The translations under genes and the position numbers were made by a program. Under the pieces are notes generated by a model. It was given only the letters and a program-made list of their open reading frames with translations, was not told where the DNA came from and did no database searches. A stretch of 37,428 bases of DNA. It comes from Planctomycetota bacterium. Lineage in GTDB: Bacteria > Planctomycetota > UBA1135 > GCA-002686595. The DNA lies in the NCBI GenBank assembly GCA_002686945.1, contig NYYZ01000034.1, positions 1 to 37,428 of the forward strand. The letters are read 5' to 3'. Positions 1-8,200 of this stretch are shown one piece after another (the stretch's first letter is position 1; every line of letters begins with the position of its first letter).

Positions 1-24
1 CCGCGTCTCTGTTAGGAGACGCGG
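1..24 (-). terminator. Probable dnaK terminator hairpin
   Basis: CCGCGTCTC (1-9) pairs perfectly with GAGACGCGG (16-24) around a 6-base loop. It lies about 60 bases past the dnaK stop, where a terminator is expected. Any U-tract on the minus strand would fall beyond the left edge of the window, so intrinsic termination cannot be confirmed. A separate 12-bp perfect palindrome, GAGTCCGGACTC, sits at 38-49 between this hairpin and the gene. Confidence 0.5.
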
Positions 25-84
25 CCGGCGCGCGTTTGAGTCCGGACTCTACGGATGAAAGGTCCGGCCCAGATCTGAAACGGA

Positions 85-1992
85 TCAGCTCTTGACTTCG
101 AAGTCGGCGTCCACCGGCTCGTCGTCTCCGTTGCCACTATCTGCGTTCGAAGCGTCTTCAGCGCCTGCAGCTGAAGCAGCCTCAGCCTGTTGAGCCTCTT
201 GCACAGCCTGACCAAGCTTCATGGCCTTTTGTTGGAAAGCCTCAAGGGATGCATCCAAGGCAGCCTTGTCATCGCCAGCGGCGTGCTTCTCCAGATCCGC
301 AATAGCAGCCTCGACCTCTGCCTTGTCCTCTTCCGAGAGCTTGTCGCCGTGCTCCGTCATCTGCTTCTTGGCCTCGTGCACGATCTGGTCAGCCTGGTTC
401 TTCTGGTCGATCAGCTCACGACGGACCTGATCGACCTCTTTGTTGGCCTCAGCTTCCTTGTGCATGCGCTCCACTTCCTCATCGGTCAAGCCAGAGTTAG
501 CTTCAATCTTGATCGACTGCTCCTTGCCGGTGCCCTTGTCCACAGCCTTGACATTCAGAATGCCGTTGGCGTCCAGGTCGAAGGAGACCTCGATCTGGGG
601 TGTGCCGCGCTGGGCAGGGGGCAGGTCGGAGAGCACGAAGTTCCCCAGCAGGCGGTTGTCGTTGGCGAACTCCCGCTCACCCTGGTAGACCTTGATGTCC
701 ACCGAGGGCTGATTGTCCTGGGCAGTGGAGAAGACCTGGGACTTGCTGGTGGGAATCGTCGTATTGCGCTCCACCAGAGCGGTCATCACGCCCCCCAGGG
801 TCTCGATGCCCAGTGAAAGAGGCGTCACGTCCAAGAGCTGCACGCCCTTGACCTCGCCTGCGAGCACTCCACCTTGGATGGCGGCACCCAAGGCCACAAC
901 CTCGTCGGGGTTCACACCACGGTTGGGTTCCTTGCCAAAGTACTCCGTAACCACCTTCTGCACCATGGGGATGCGGGTAGATCCACCGACCAGCAGAACA
1001 TCGTCAATGGCGCCGGGTTGCAGATCCGCGTCCTTGAGTGCTTGCTTGACAGGCAGCATGGACCGCTCAACCAGGTCCCCTACCAAAGACTCGAACTTGG
1101 CCCGGGTGATGTTCTGGGTCAGGTGCTTGGGTCCGCTGGCATCTGCGCTGATGAAGGGCAGGTTGATGTCGCTGGCCTGAGCCGTGGACAACTCGCACTT
1201 GGTCTTCTCGCATGCCTCCTTGAGACGCTGCAGAGCCATGGGGTCCTCGCGCAGATCAACTCCCTGCTCTCGCTTGAAGCCATCAGCCACAAAGTTCACC
1301 AGGATATCGTCAAAATCATCTCCGCCCAGGTGGGTATCCCCGTTGGTGGCCAAGACCTCAAAAACCCCATCGCCAATGTCGAGTACCGAAATGTCGAAGG
1401 TACCACCACCCAGGTCATAGACTGCGACTTTGCCCTCTTTCTTCTTGTCGAGGCCAAAAGCAAGAGTGGCCGCAGTGGGCTCGTTGATGATGCGTTCCAC
1501 GACCAGGCCGGCGATGGTGCCTGCGTCCTTGGTTGCCTGGCGTTGACTGTCATTGAAATAGGCGGGTACCGTGATTACTGCACGCTCAACCTTCTCACCC
1601 AGATGTGCTTCGGCGGCCTCCTTGAGGGAAGAGAGCACCAGGGCGCTGATCTCAGGGGGTGTGTACTCCTTGTCCCCCATGTCTACTTTGACCAGATCTT
1701 CGGGACCGCCCACCAACTTGAAGGGAACGGTCTTCTCTTCCTGAGCGACCTCATGGTGCCGACGGCCCATGAAGCGCTTGATGGAAGCGATGGTGCGAGT
1801 GGGGTTGGTAACCGCCTGACGCTTGGCGGCGGCACCCACAAGGCGCTGGCCGTCAGCGGTGAATGCCACCACACTGGGGGTGGTGCGGTTGCCTTCGAGG
1901 TTGGTGATGACGACAGGCTCGCCGCCTTCCAGGACTGAAACCACCGAGTTGGTGGTGCCCAGGTCAATGCCGATAATCTTGGAGTTGCTCAT
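85..1992 (-). CDS. dnaK: Molecular chaperone DnaK (Hsp70)
   Basis: This is an ATP-dependent cytosolic chaperone that binds exposed hydrophobic segments of client proteins, normally working with DnaJ and GrpE. The 635-residue protein is full length. It opens with the ATPase signature [10 protein letters not shown], has the phosphate-binding [10 protein letters not shown] near residue 195, and the interdomain linker [10 protein letters not shown] near residue 385. A substrate-binding domain and helical lid follow, and the acidic tail ends in the DnaK-type [11 protein letters not shown] is followed directly by the conserved N-terminus, so the start is secure. No dnaJ or grpE lies beside it; the upstream neighbour is a sigma54 activator gene 203 bases away. 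That gap carries a sigma54-like promoter and a palindrome but no CIRCE element, so regulation may be unusual (inference). Identity is near certain. Confidence 0.98.
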   Translation of the reverse strand: MSNSKIIGIDLGTTNSVVSVLEGGEPVVITNLEGNRTTPSVVAFTADGQRLVGAAAKRQAVTNPTRTIASIKRFMGRRHHEVAQEEKTVPFKLVGGPEDLVKVDMGDKEYTPPEISALVLSSLKEAAEAHLGEKVERAVITVPAYFNDSQRQATKDAGTIAGLVVERIINEPTAATLAFGLDKKKEGKVAVYDLGGGTFDISVLDIGDGVFEVLATNGDTHLGGDDFDDILVNFVADGFKREQGVDLREDPMALQRLKEACEKTKCELSTAQASDINLPFISADASGPKHLTQNITRAKFESLVGDLVERSMLPVKQALKDADLQPGAIDDVLLVGGSTRIPMVQKVVTEYFGKEPNRGVNPDEVVALGAAIQGGVLAGEVKGVQLLDVTPLSLGIETLGGVMTALVERNTTIPTSKSQVFSTAQDNQPSVDIKVYQGEREFANDNRLLGNFVLSDLPPAQRGTPQIEVSFDLDANGILNVKAVDKGTGKEQSIKIEANSGLTDEEVERMHKEAEANKEVDQVRRELIDQKNQADQIVHEAKKQMTEHGDKLSEEDKAEVEAAIADLEKHAAGDDKAALDASLEAFQQKAMKLGQAVQEAQQAEAASAAGAEDASNADSGNGDDEPVDADFEVKS

Positions 1993-2007
1993 GGTTGTCT
2001 TGCCCCG

Positions 2008-2027
2008 GCACGATCCGGGGATTGTGC
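2008..2027 (-). repeat. Imperfect palindrome in dnaK leader
   Basis: GCACGATCC (2008-2016) and GGATTGTGC (2019-2027) are inverted copies with one mismatch, separated by two bases. An overlapping 6-bp repeat, CCCCGG/CCGGGG, occupies 2003-2020. If transcription starts near 2026 as the sigma54-like site predicts, these would fold in the short leader mRNA just before the start codon. They could equally be an operator. No function is established. Confidence 0.35.
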
Positions 2028-2036
2028 TGCTGGTAG

Positions 2037-2052
2037 TTCAAACCCCGTGCCA
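2037..2052 (-). promoter_or_regulatory. Candidate sigma54 (-24/-12) promoter of dnaK
   Basis: On the minus strand the sequence reads TGGCACGGGGTTTGAA. The sigma54 consensus is TGGCACG-N4-TTGC(A/T). The first seven bases match exactly, the GG-to-G spacing (10 bases between) is correct, and TTG is present; the only departure is A for C in the -12 GC pair. Transcription would begin near 2026, giving a leader of about 34 bases before the dnaK ATG. The gene immediately upstream encodes a sigma54-dependent activator, which strengthens the case. No good sigma70 or heat-shock promoter was seen in this gap. Confidence 0.5.
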
Positions 2053-2069
2053 GGGCCCAAGAAACGCTC

Positions 2070-2094
2070 TAACCCTATGTTCAGTCATAGGTTA
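2070..2094. promoter_or_regulatory. Palindrome upstream of dnaK, possible activator site
   Basis: TAACCCTATG (2070-2079) and CATAGGTTA (2086-2094) form inverted arms of nine pairs with one extra C in the left arm, around a 6-base centre. The centre lies about 56 bases upstream of the predicted sigma54 start site. Fis-type helix-turn-helix activators bind palindromes of this size, so the adjacent NtrC-family regulator is the obvious candidate ligand. This is inference; sigma54 enhancers usually lie somewhat further upstream. Confidence 0.4.
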
Positions 2095-2100
2095 CGAAGA

Positions 2101-2156
2101 CCAACCGGGTTGGGTCATGGCCCAGATCGCGCCAGATTGGCAGGCCCCAAGGGGCC
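2101..2156 (-). repeat. Short inverted repeats after the regulator gene
   Basis: Two small perfect inverted repeats lie between the response regulator stop and dnaK: CCAACC/GGTTGG around one base (2101-2113) and GGCCCC-AA-GGGGCC (2143-2156). A third, CTGCCA-GGG-TGGCAG, lies at 2169-2183. None is followed by a clear T-run, so they are only weak candidates for terminating the two-component operon before dnaK. Confidence 0.25.
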
Positions 2157-2195
2157 GAGATCAGGTACCTGCCAGGGTGGCAGACGGCCCGATGG

Positions 2196-3581
2196 CTACT
2201 GCAGCCCGTACTCTTTGATCTTGCGGTAGAGGGTCCGCTCCCCGATCCCCAGCACCTTGGCGGTGCGCTCACGGTTGTCCTCCATGAGTTCCAGATTGGC
2301 CTTGATCAGAGCCTGCTCCATTTCTGCCAGGGAGCGTCCAGCCAGATCCAACTGTCCTCCGCGGGATTTTCCATCCCCGGCCAGAACAGTCTCGGGCAGA
2401 TCCTCGATCTGCAGGGTCTCTCCTTGGGCCAGGAGCACCATGTTCTCCACAGCGTTGCGTAACTCGCGCACATTGCCAGGCCAATCATGACGAGCCAGGA
2501 CCGCGCGAGCCTCGGCGGAGATGCCGGTCACAGGTCGGCCATGCTCCGCCGCCAGGGTGCGCACGAAGTACTCCAATAGAAGCGGAAGATCTCCAACTCG
2601 ATCCCGAAGCGGCGGCAGGTCGATGCTCACCACCTGCAAGCGGAACAACAAGTCCTCGCGAAAAGTCCCCTCGGCCACCATGCTGCGTAGATCCCTATTG
2701 GTGGCGGCCACCAGACGGATATCGACCTTTTTGGGCTCGTGCCCGCCCACCTGCACAACCTCGCGGCTCTCCAACACGCGAAGGAGCTTGGCCTGGGTCT
2801 CAAGTGGCATGTCCCCCACCTCATCAAGGAACAAGGTGCCCCCGTCAGCATAGGCGATCCGTCCCTGCTTCTCTGCCACTGCACCGGTGAAGGCACCGCG
2901 CTTGTGGCCGAAGAGCTCCGACTCGATCAATCCTTCGCTCATGGCCGCACAATTGACCGCCACAAAGTTATTCTTTGAACGCAGACTGCCCCGGTGCAGC
3001 GCACGAGCCACCAATTCCTTGCCCGTGCCGCTCTCACCTAGAATCAGCACTGTCGCGTGGGTCGCAGACACCTGTGAAACCACCTGAAAAACGCGCTGCA
3101 TCTGGGGGGAATGACCCAAGATCCCCTCCAGACCAAAGCGTTCGTCCAACTGACGGCGCAGGTCCTCGTTCTGCCGCTTGAGTTCCTCATGATCCGCCAG
3201 GAGCCGCGCCCGATCCACCGCCCGGCTCAGCTTGGCGCGCAATTCCGGCAGGCTCACCGGTTTTGCAATGTAGTCCTCTGCCCCGTGTCGCATAGCGTCA
3301 ACGGCGGTTTCGATGGTGGCATGGCCGGTGATCAGAAGCACTGGTGTGGTGGGGTGCAGACTCCGCGATTCACGCAGGAGATCGAGTCCAGAGACATCTG
3401 CCATGACCAGATCGGTCAGCACCACATCAAAAGAATCTGCCCGCAGCAACTCCAACGCCTCGGCTCCGCCGTGGACCACCTTGCATTCGTAGCCATCCAT
3501 CTCCAGAGCATCCTGCAACGACTCCGCGTGAGCCACGTCGTCATCAACAATCAGCAGGGAGGGAATTGCGGATTCACTCAT
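2196..3581 (-). CDS. NtrC-family sigma54-dependent response regulator
   Basis: This cytoplasmic response regulator activates sigma54 RNA polymerase after phosphorylation. The 461-residue protein has a receiver domain with phospho-acceptor D57 in VVLTDLVM and a conserved KP near residue 105. The AAA+ domain has Walker A GESGTGKE near 182, the sigma54-contacting loop GAFTGA near 227, and Walker B GGTLFLDEVGD. The C-terminal Fis-type helix-turn-helix ends in RTLYRKIKEYGL. The start was placed at the ATG preceded by AGGAAG six bases upstream; a 16-residue upstream extension lacks such a site. The gene overlaps the histidine kinase stop by eight bases, so the two are probably translationally coupled. 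Its targets are unknown; the dnaK upstream region is the nearest candidate. Confidence 0.95.
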   Translation of the reverse strand: MSESAIPSLLIVDDDVAHAESLQDALEMDGYECKVVHGGAEALELLRADSFDVVLTDLVMADVSGLDLLRESRSLHPTTPVLLITGHATIETAVDAMRHGAEDYIAKPVSLPELRAKLSRAVDRARLLADHEELKRQNEDLRRQLDERFGLEGILGHSPQMQRVFQVVSQVSATHATVLILGESGTGKELVARALHRGSLRSKNNFVAVNCAAMSEGLIESELFGHKRGAFTGAVAEKQGRIAYADGGTLFLDEVGDMPLETQAKLLRVLESREVVQVGGHEPKKVDIRLVAATNRDLRSMVAEGTFREDLLFRLQVVSIDLPPLRDRVGDLPLLLEYFVRTLAAEHGRPVTGISAEARAVLARHDWPGNVRELRNAVENMVLLAQGETLQIEDLPETVLAGDGKSRGGQLDLAGRSLAEMEQALIKANLELMEDNRERTAKVLGIGERTLYRKIKEYGLQ

Positions 3582-4338
3582 GGTCGTCTTCCTGTTCAGC
3601 CCTGGAGTCATCCTCGGGAGATTCAACATCCCTCGTACCAGTCACTTCCTGCACCAGGGGCAATGTAATTGTGAAGCTCGTTCCGCGCCCCTTCTCACTG
3701 ATCACCCCGATTGTGCCCTCATGCTGAAGGACAATGCGGCGCACAGTGGAAAGGCCAAGTCCCGTACCATCGCGTTTGGTTGACCAATACATGTCAAAGC
3801 AATGTTCCAACTCTTCTGGGTCCATGCCGATGCCTGTATCCGTGATCACCAACTGCGCACGGGAACCCACCCGCTGCACCTGCAAAATCAACTCGCCTCC
3901 GCCCGGCATTGCTTGACGTGCGTTGACCATGAGATTGATAACCATCTGACGCATGACACCTTCGTCAAGAAGCACCAGGGGCAGGCCACTCTCCAAGTCG
4001 GAGAGAACGCGGATGTCGTGGGTGCTGTGCTCGGGCTCCATGAACTCCAGTACCTCGTGCACCAGGGCGACCAGATCTCCCGGCTGCCGATTGACCAGGC
4101 CACCGCGGGCGTAGTGCAGGAAATCATCCAGGATCCCCTCCAGCCGACTGACTTCTCGCTGCAACGTATTCACACGCTTGGTCACCCTGCGGGAGCGCGG
4201 ATCGTCTGCCCCCGCCCGGGTAAACTCCTCCTCCAGGAGCGTCAGGTTGATCGCCATGGTGGAGAGCGGGTTCTTGATCTCGTGTGCCAGACCTCGGGCC
4301 AGACGCGTCAGCAGATCTTCGTCGGAGACGGTCTGCAT
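3574..4338 (-). CDS. Soluble sensor-less histidine kinase
   Basis: This is the probable phosphodonor for the overlapping NtrC-family regulator. From the ATG at 4338 it is 254 residues. The HisKA H-box contains H19 in GLAHEIKNPLS, the N-box is INLMVNARQAM, and the G-boxes are ITDTGIGMD and GTGLGLSTVRRI. No transmembrane segment or recognisable PAS, GAF or HAMP domain precedes the H-box, so the protein is effectively only a kinase core and must sense through partners or not at all. A GTG at 4365 would add nine residues. The open frame continues to 4659 but then overlaps the divergent tsaC fusion gene and encodes low-complexity sequence, so that extension was rejected. Confidence 0.9.
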   Translation of the reverse strand: MQTVSDEDLLTRLARGLAHEIKNPLSTMAINLTLLEEEFTRAGADDPRSRRVTKRVNTLQREVSRLEGILDDFLHYARGGLVNRQPGDLVALVHEVLEFMEPEHSTHDIRVLSDLESGLPLVLLDEGVMRQMVINLMVNARQAMPGGGELILQVQRVGSRAQLVITDTGIGMDPEELEHCFDMYWSTKRDGTGLGLSTVRRIVLQHEGTIGVISEKGRGTSFTITLPLVQEVTGTRDVESPEDDSRAEQEDDHE

Positions 4339-4452
4339 GGAAGGCTGGCTGTTGGGATCAGACACGATGGGGATTGCGGGGGAAGGGGCCAGAAGTCTTC
4401 GTTTAGCCCATGGAAGGCGATAGGCTAGCCCACGGCCCTCCCCCCGGCAGCC

Positions 4453-5544
4453 GTGATTCAGACCCTCGAGTTCCCCGACAGCGCCTCCCTGGAGGCAAAG
4501 ACCCTCCAGGACGCCCTGCGTGTGCTTGGCGAGGGCGGGATCCTGGTGCTGCCTACCGAGACGGTCTACGGCCTCGCCGCACGCGCCGACTTGCCCGCGG
4601 CCCTCAGGCGCCTGAGGGAAATCAAGGGCCGGGCCCAGGATCAACCCTTCACCTGGCACCTGGCCAACGCTTCAAAAGCGCTCTTGAACAGCCCCTGGCC
4701 CAAGCTCATGGGGCGCATGGCCGAGCGCTACTGGCCCGGGCCCCTGACCCTTGTCCGAGAGTCCTCGGTCCAAACAGAAGAGCAAGACCTATCAGAGGTG
4801 ATCCAGGACGGTTGGCTCGGCGTGCGTGTGCCCGCCCACAAGGGCACCCTGGCTCTGCTCGAAAGCGCCCCCTTTCCAATCGTCGCCACCAGCGCCAATC
4901 CTTCCGGCTCCCCCGCGGCATTGGATGCCAGCACAGCCCAGGAGAATCTGGCTGCGCCCCCAGATCTCATTCTCGACGGAGGACCGATCAAACGGGGGCA
5001 GGACTCAACGGTCCTGCGAGTGGGGCCCGGACAATTCAGACTCCTGCGCGAGGGACTTATCTCCCTGGAAGACCTCAAGCGAACGGCTGGCCTCAAGATC
5101 GCCATGATCTGCACCGGCAACACATGCCGCTCGCCCATGGCCGAGGGTTTGACGCATGCACTCTTGACCGAGGCCCTGGGCACGGACCCCAGCACTTTCG
5201 GCTTCGAAATCCAATCCATGGGAACCAGCGCCATGGATGGCATGGCACCAAGCGAACACTCCTGCGTGGCTCTCGCGGAACAGGGACTCAGCTTGGTGGA
5301 TCATCGAGCCCAGGCCGCCAGCCCCGAGCGGGTACTGAAAATGGACCGGGTCTACTGCATGACCGGCTCGCACATGCAACGTCTGCTGACCAGTCTGCCA
5401 CCCGGTCGTGGCCCAACGGTGGAGTTGCTTTCGCCTGAAGGTCTCGATGTGCCCGATCCTTTCGGAGGGTCCTTGGACCAATACCGTCGAACCCGCGACT
5501 TGATCAACGCATCCTTGAAGCAGCGCCTCACGGATTGGATTTAG
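4453..5544 (+). CDS. tsaC: TsaC (YrdC/Sua5) fused to LMW protein phosphatase
   Basis: One 363-residue protein joins two activities. Residues about 15-205 are a YrdC-type threonylcarbamoyl-AMP synthase, which makes the intermediate for t6A37 in ANN-decoding tRNAs; it shows LREIKGRAQDQP, ERYWPGPLTL and the S147-A148-N149 motif. Residues about 214-363 are a low-molecular-weight cysteine phosphatase with the P-loop C220-TGNTC-R226-SPMAEG and the general-acid D335-P. The threonine in CTGNTCR matches the arginine phosphatase YwlE rather than the isoleucine typical of tyrosine phosphatases. The frame is continuous with no frameshift. The start is GTG, as no ATG lies before the conserved region. The gene is divergent from the histidine kinase, and its 3' end overlaps the convergent membrane gene by 17 bases. 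Confidence 0.93.
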   Translation: MIQTLEFPDSASLEAKTLQDALRVLGEGGILVLPTETVYGLAARADLPAALRRLREIKGRAQDQPFTWHLANASKALLNSPWPKLMGRMAERYWPGPLTLVRESSVQTEEQDLSEVIQDGWLGVRVPAHKGTLALLESAPFPIVATSANPSGSPAALDASTAQENLAAPPDLILDGGPIKRGQDSTVLRVGPGQFRLLREGLISLEDLKRTAGLKIAMICTGNTCRSPMAEGLTHALLTEALGTDPSTFGFEIQSMGTSAMDGMAPSEHSCVALAEQGLSLVDHRAQAASPERVLKMDRVYCMTGSHMQRLLTSLPPGRGPTVELLSPEGLDVPDPFGGSLDQYRRTRDLINASLKQRLTDWI

Positions 5545-8200
5545 CTTGATCCAACACACGCCGCAAGAGACTGGCGGTTTCCCCAGGAGCGAGCGCGGTG
5601 ATTTTTCTTGCGGCACGGCTCTCCAACAGACCCGGGCACTGTTCAAGCGCCTTGCGTATCGCAGCAAGAGCAACGCCCTGAGATCCCTGGCCCTCGGCGG
5701 CCAGAGCAAACGCCAGATGGGCATCCGAGCGCCGGGGCTTTGCTTCCGCTGCACTCAGAAGCGGGGCCAGAGCTCGAGTTGATTGACCCGCTGCTAGGAG
5801 GCCAAGGCCGGAGGAGAAGTTCTCCTGGAAGCTTGCCTCACGCAGCAAGCCCAGCACCTCGTGATTGTTGGGCGCAAGTTCGTTGGCCTCGGCAAGAAGC
5901 AATTCCAGGCCCTCACCGTTCACTGTTTCCTGGGCAACCGCTCCCGAGAGTCTGGCGCCAGCTTTCAGCGCCCGCCGAGCGCTGAGCAGTTCCCGGGCCA
6001 GACGCACCTTCGACAAGGCTTCCAACCCGCGCCGATCGCGGGCGGAGAGGTCCGCTGCCCAGGCTCCAGGCAGGAGCGCTTGCTTTGACCGCAACCAGGC
6101 CATGTTCTCAGGCAGCCAGGTCAGGACCTCGAGACCCGTTGGCCGTGGACGATGGAGAATCCACGGGTCCCGATCCCGAAGAGCGCGCTCGTCCGCCCCG
6201 AACTCGGGGCACAGCACCCAGAAATGAGCTGCAATACCAGCCCGGTCCTGCAGACCCAGTCCCGTGAGGGCTTCGGCGAGCGGGCCCTCTGTTGGAAAGC
6301 GACCAGAATCGAGCGGGGGCAACTCCTCGGCCCCGATCATGATCCACTGACTTCCGTACTGAAACACGGCGGCCCAGGGAAACGAACGTCCAAAGGCCCC
6401 CACCACGGCTCGGCAGGTCTCGGGACGCAGTGCATGGGGTGGCACCCATTGACAGAGGATTCCACCGGGAGCCAGAGCTTCCCTGGCCTCGGCGTAGAAG
6501 TCTTCGGTGTACAGATAGACTGCCCCGGGTGCGTCTGGCAGAAGCGGCTCCATGGTCAACAGATCAAGCTCTCCACTCAGATCTTTGAGGGAGCGACGAC
6601 CATCTCCGATGCTCAAGCGCACCCGAGGATCGCGCAACACGTTGCGGTTCACAGCCGCAAAGTGGGGTGCCTTCTCGATTACCGCCCGGGAGAGTTCCAG
6701 AATATGCAACTCCTGCACCTCTTTGTGCATTGCAAGCGCACCCGCAGTCGTGCCCGTGCCAAAGGCCAGGACCGCCACCTTCATGGGTGCGGGATGCAGC
6801 AGGGCCGGCAGATGCCCGAGAGCATGCATGTAGTGGTAGTCGGGTCCCGTAGCCGTGGCTCGAAAGTCATTGGTCATGAGTGTGCGCTCCCCGCGCAATT
6901 GATCGTCCACCACTGCAACACTGAAGTGGGGTCCCTGGACTTGGGCCAGCAAGTGAAACTCGCTACGACGCAAGGCGGGAGTCTGCATGGCGGGGGCGGG
7001 CAGCCACGCGAGCACCAGGGCAGTCGTGGCTGCGGACGCAGCCAACCCCCGGCTCCCCAACATCAGGGCCAAGAAGCAGAGCAGGCCCGCGGACAGAGCC
7101 AACAAGCCTTCTGCACCGAAGAAGGCCGTGCCAAACCAGAGCAGGGGAAGAACCAGCAAGGCGCCCAAGGCCTCTGGCAGCAGCAAGTCCCCCAGACGTC
7201 GACCACTCTCGCCCCCCATGGCCCGGTGCACCGTGGGCACCACCGCTCCCAGTGGCAAGAGTGGTAGGGCCAACAGCACTCCCGCCAGGAGCCCGGCGGC
7301 TCCCCCGCTCGCTGCCGCGCCCCAGCCATAGAGTTGGCTCGTGCCCAGATGAAATTCCGGCCAGAACCAGACCCCGTGCGCCACAGCCGCCAACAAGAGA
7401 CACCACAGGGGCCCACGCCCGTCCTTGGGCAACCATCGCGGAAGGAGCCAGGCACCCAGGGCCAGCGCCCCGAGCGCGCCACCCAGCGCATGCCCCATGG
7501 CCGCATGCATGGAGCCCAGGTCCAGGGCAGCCAGGCGCAACAGGACACTCTCGGAGAGCCCGGTGAACAATGTGGCGCTGACCACGATGGCACAGGCTGC
7601 CCTGGGGGACAGCAGAGCCTGTTGCTGAGCCGGATCGGTGCTCTGGGGAGCATTGCCACTACCAGACCTCGGAGGCCGCAACCTGCTGGGCAGGGCACCC
7701 GCCAGGAGCGCAGCCAAGACCGCGCAAAGTGCAGCGCCGACAACACCGTAGTTCGCAGCCGCCCACTCCCCCAGAAGCACAACCCCGACTAGCGCGCCCG
7801 CCAGATTCAAAGCCCAAAGCTGGGGAATTCCTTCCGCGCCCCTGCGCCTCGCCAGAAGCGGCAGGAACAAGCCCTGACAGAATCCCGCCAGACACAAGCA
7901 GACCAGACTCCACCAGACGCCGCGCCCCACACTCCAACCCAAGAGTCCCGCGCTGCAGCCCGCGGCCCCCCCCGCCAGGAGCGTGTTGGCTCCCGTAATC
8001 CAGAACCCCGCACGCCAGGCTCCAAGAGCCCAGCTGGCCAGATAGAGCGATAATCCAGTGGCCGCTCCCAAGCCCGCGCCAAGCGACAAGTCCAGAGCCG
8101 ACAACCCAAGCCGCTGGGTAATCATGCCCGAAGCCCCCGCCAGAAAAGCAGAACTTCCCAAGGTGCAGGATGCGCCCCAGCGGCCCAACCCGAAGCCCAT
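5528..8200 (-). CDS. Membrane protein fused to spermidine-synthase-like domain
   Basis: The 890-residue protein has three parts. Residues about 5-400 are strongly hydrophobic with roughly a dozen membrane segments, opening in the style of fused MFS/spermidine synthase proteins. Residues about 410-690 resemble spermidine synthase: a nucleotide-binding loop FGTGTTAGA (F480 on), an acidic strand end in LHILELS, and YLYTEDFY near 565. The catalytic D-x-x-D-P region of true spermidine synthases is replaced by LTMEPLLPDAPG, so aminopropyl transfer is doubtful. Residues about 750-890 are helical and TPR-like. The start ATG overlaps the stop of the upstream PTS gene by one base (TGATG), suggesting coupling. 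The substrate is unknown; a methyltransferase-like or transport-linked role is possible. Confidence 0.8.
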   Translation of the reverse strand: MGFGLGRWGASCTLGSSAFLAGASGMITQRLGLSALDLSLGAGLGAATGLSLYLASWALGAWRAGFWITGANTLLAGGAAGCSAGLLGWSVGRGVWWSLVCLCLAGFCQGLFLPLLARRRGAEGIPQLWALNLAGALVGVVLLGEWAAANYGVVGAALCAVLAALLAGALPSRLRPPRSGSGNAPQSTDPAQQQALLSPRAACAIVVSATLFTGLSESVLLRLAALDLGSMHAAMGHALGGALGALALGAWLLPRWLPKDGRGPLWCLLLAAVAHGVWFWPEFHLGTSQLYGWGAAASGGAAGLLAGVLLALPLLPLGAVVPTVHRAMGGESGRRLGDLLLPEALGALLVLPLLWFGTAFFGAEGLLALSAGLLCFLALMLGSRGLAASAATTALVLAWLPAPAMQTPALRRSEFHLLAQVQGPHFSVAVVDDQLRGERTLMTNDFRATATGPDYHYMHALGHLPALLHPAPMKVAVLAFGTGTTAGALAMHKEVQELHILELSRAVIEKAPHFAAVNRNVLRDPRVRLSIGDGRRSLKDLSGELDLLTMEPLLPDAPGAVYLYTEDFYAEAREALAPGGILCQWVPPHALRPETCRAVVGAFGRSFPWAAVFQYGSQWIMIGAEELPPLDSGRFPTEGPLAEALTGLGLQDRAGIAAHFWVLCPEFGADERALRDRDPWILHRPRPTGLEVLTWLPENMAWLRSKQALLPGAWAADLSARDRRGLEALSKVRLARELLSARRALKAGARLSGAVAQETVNGEGLELLLAEANELAPNNHEVLGLLREASFQENFSSGLGLLAAGQSTRALAPLLSAAEAKPRRSDAHLAFALAAEGQGSQGVALAAIRKALEQCPGLLESRAARKITALAPGETASLLRRVLDQAKSNP

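Noticed and set aside
874-1938. 354-residue open frame antisense to dnaK
   Set aside because: It lies entirely within dnaK, has no recognisable domain and reflects the codon bias of the opposite strand.
1993-2195. CIRCE element or sigma32 promoter for dnaK
   Set aside because: No TTAGCACTC-N9-GAGTGCTAA repeat or CTTGAAA/CCCCAT pair could be found in the gap.
4339-4452. sigma54 site for the histidine kinase gene (TGGCCCCTTCCCCCGC on the minus strand)
   Set aside because: The GG-to-GC spacing is 11 rather than 10 bases and the core match is poor.
4339-4659. N-terminal extension of the histidine kinase as a sensor domain
   Set aside because: The extension overlaps the divergent tsaC fusion gene by over 200 bases and its composition is that of antisense sequence.
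6152-7267. 371-residue open frame antisense to the membrane fusion gene
   Set aside because: It is rich in Gln, His and Arg as expected of antisense frames, with no family motif, while the opposite frame encodes clear membrane helices.
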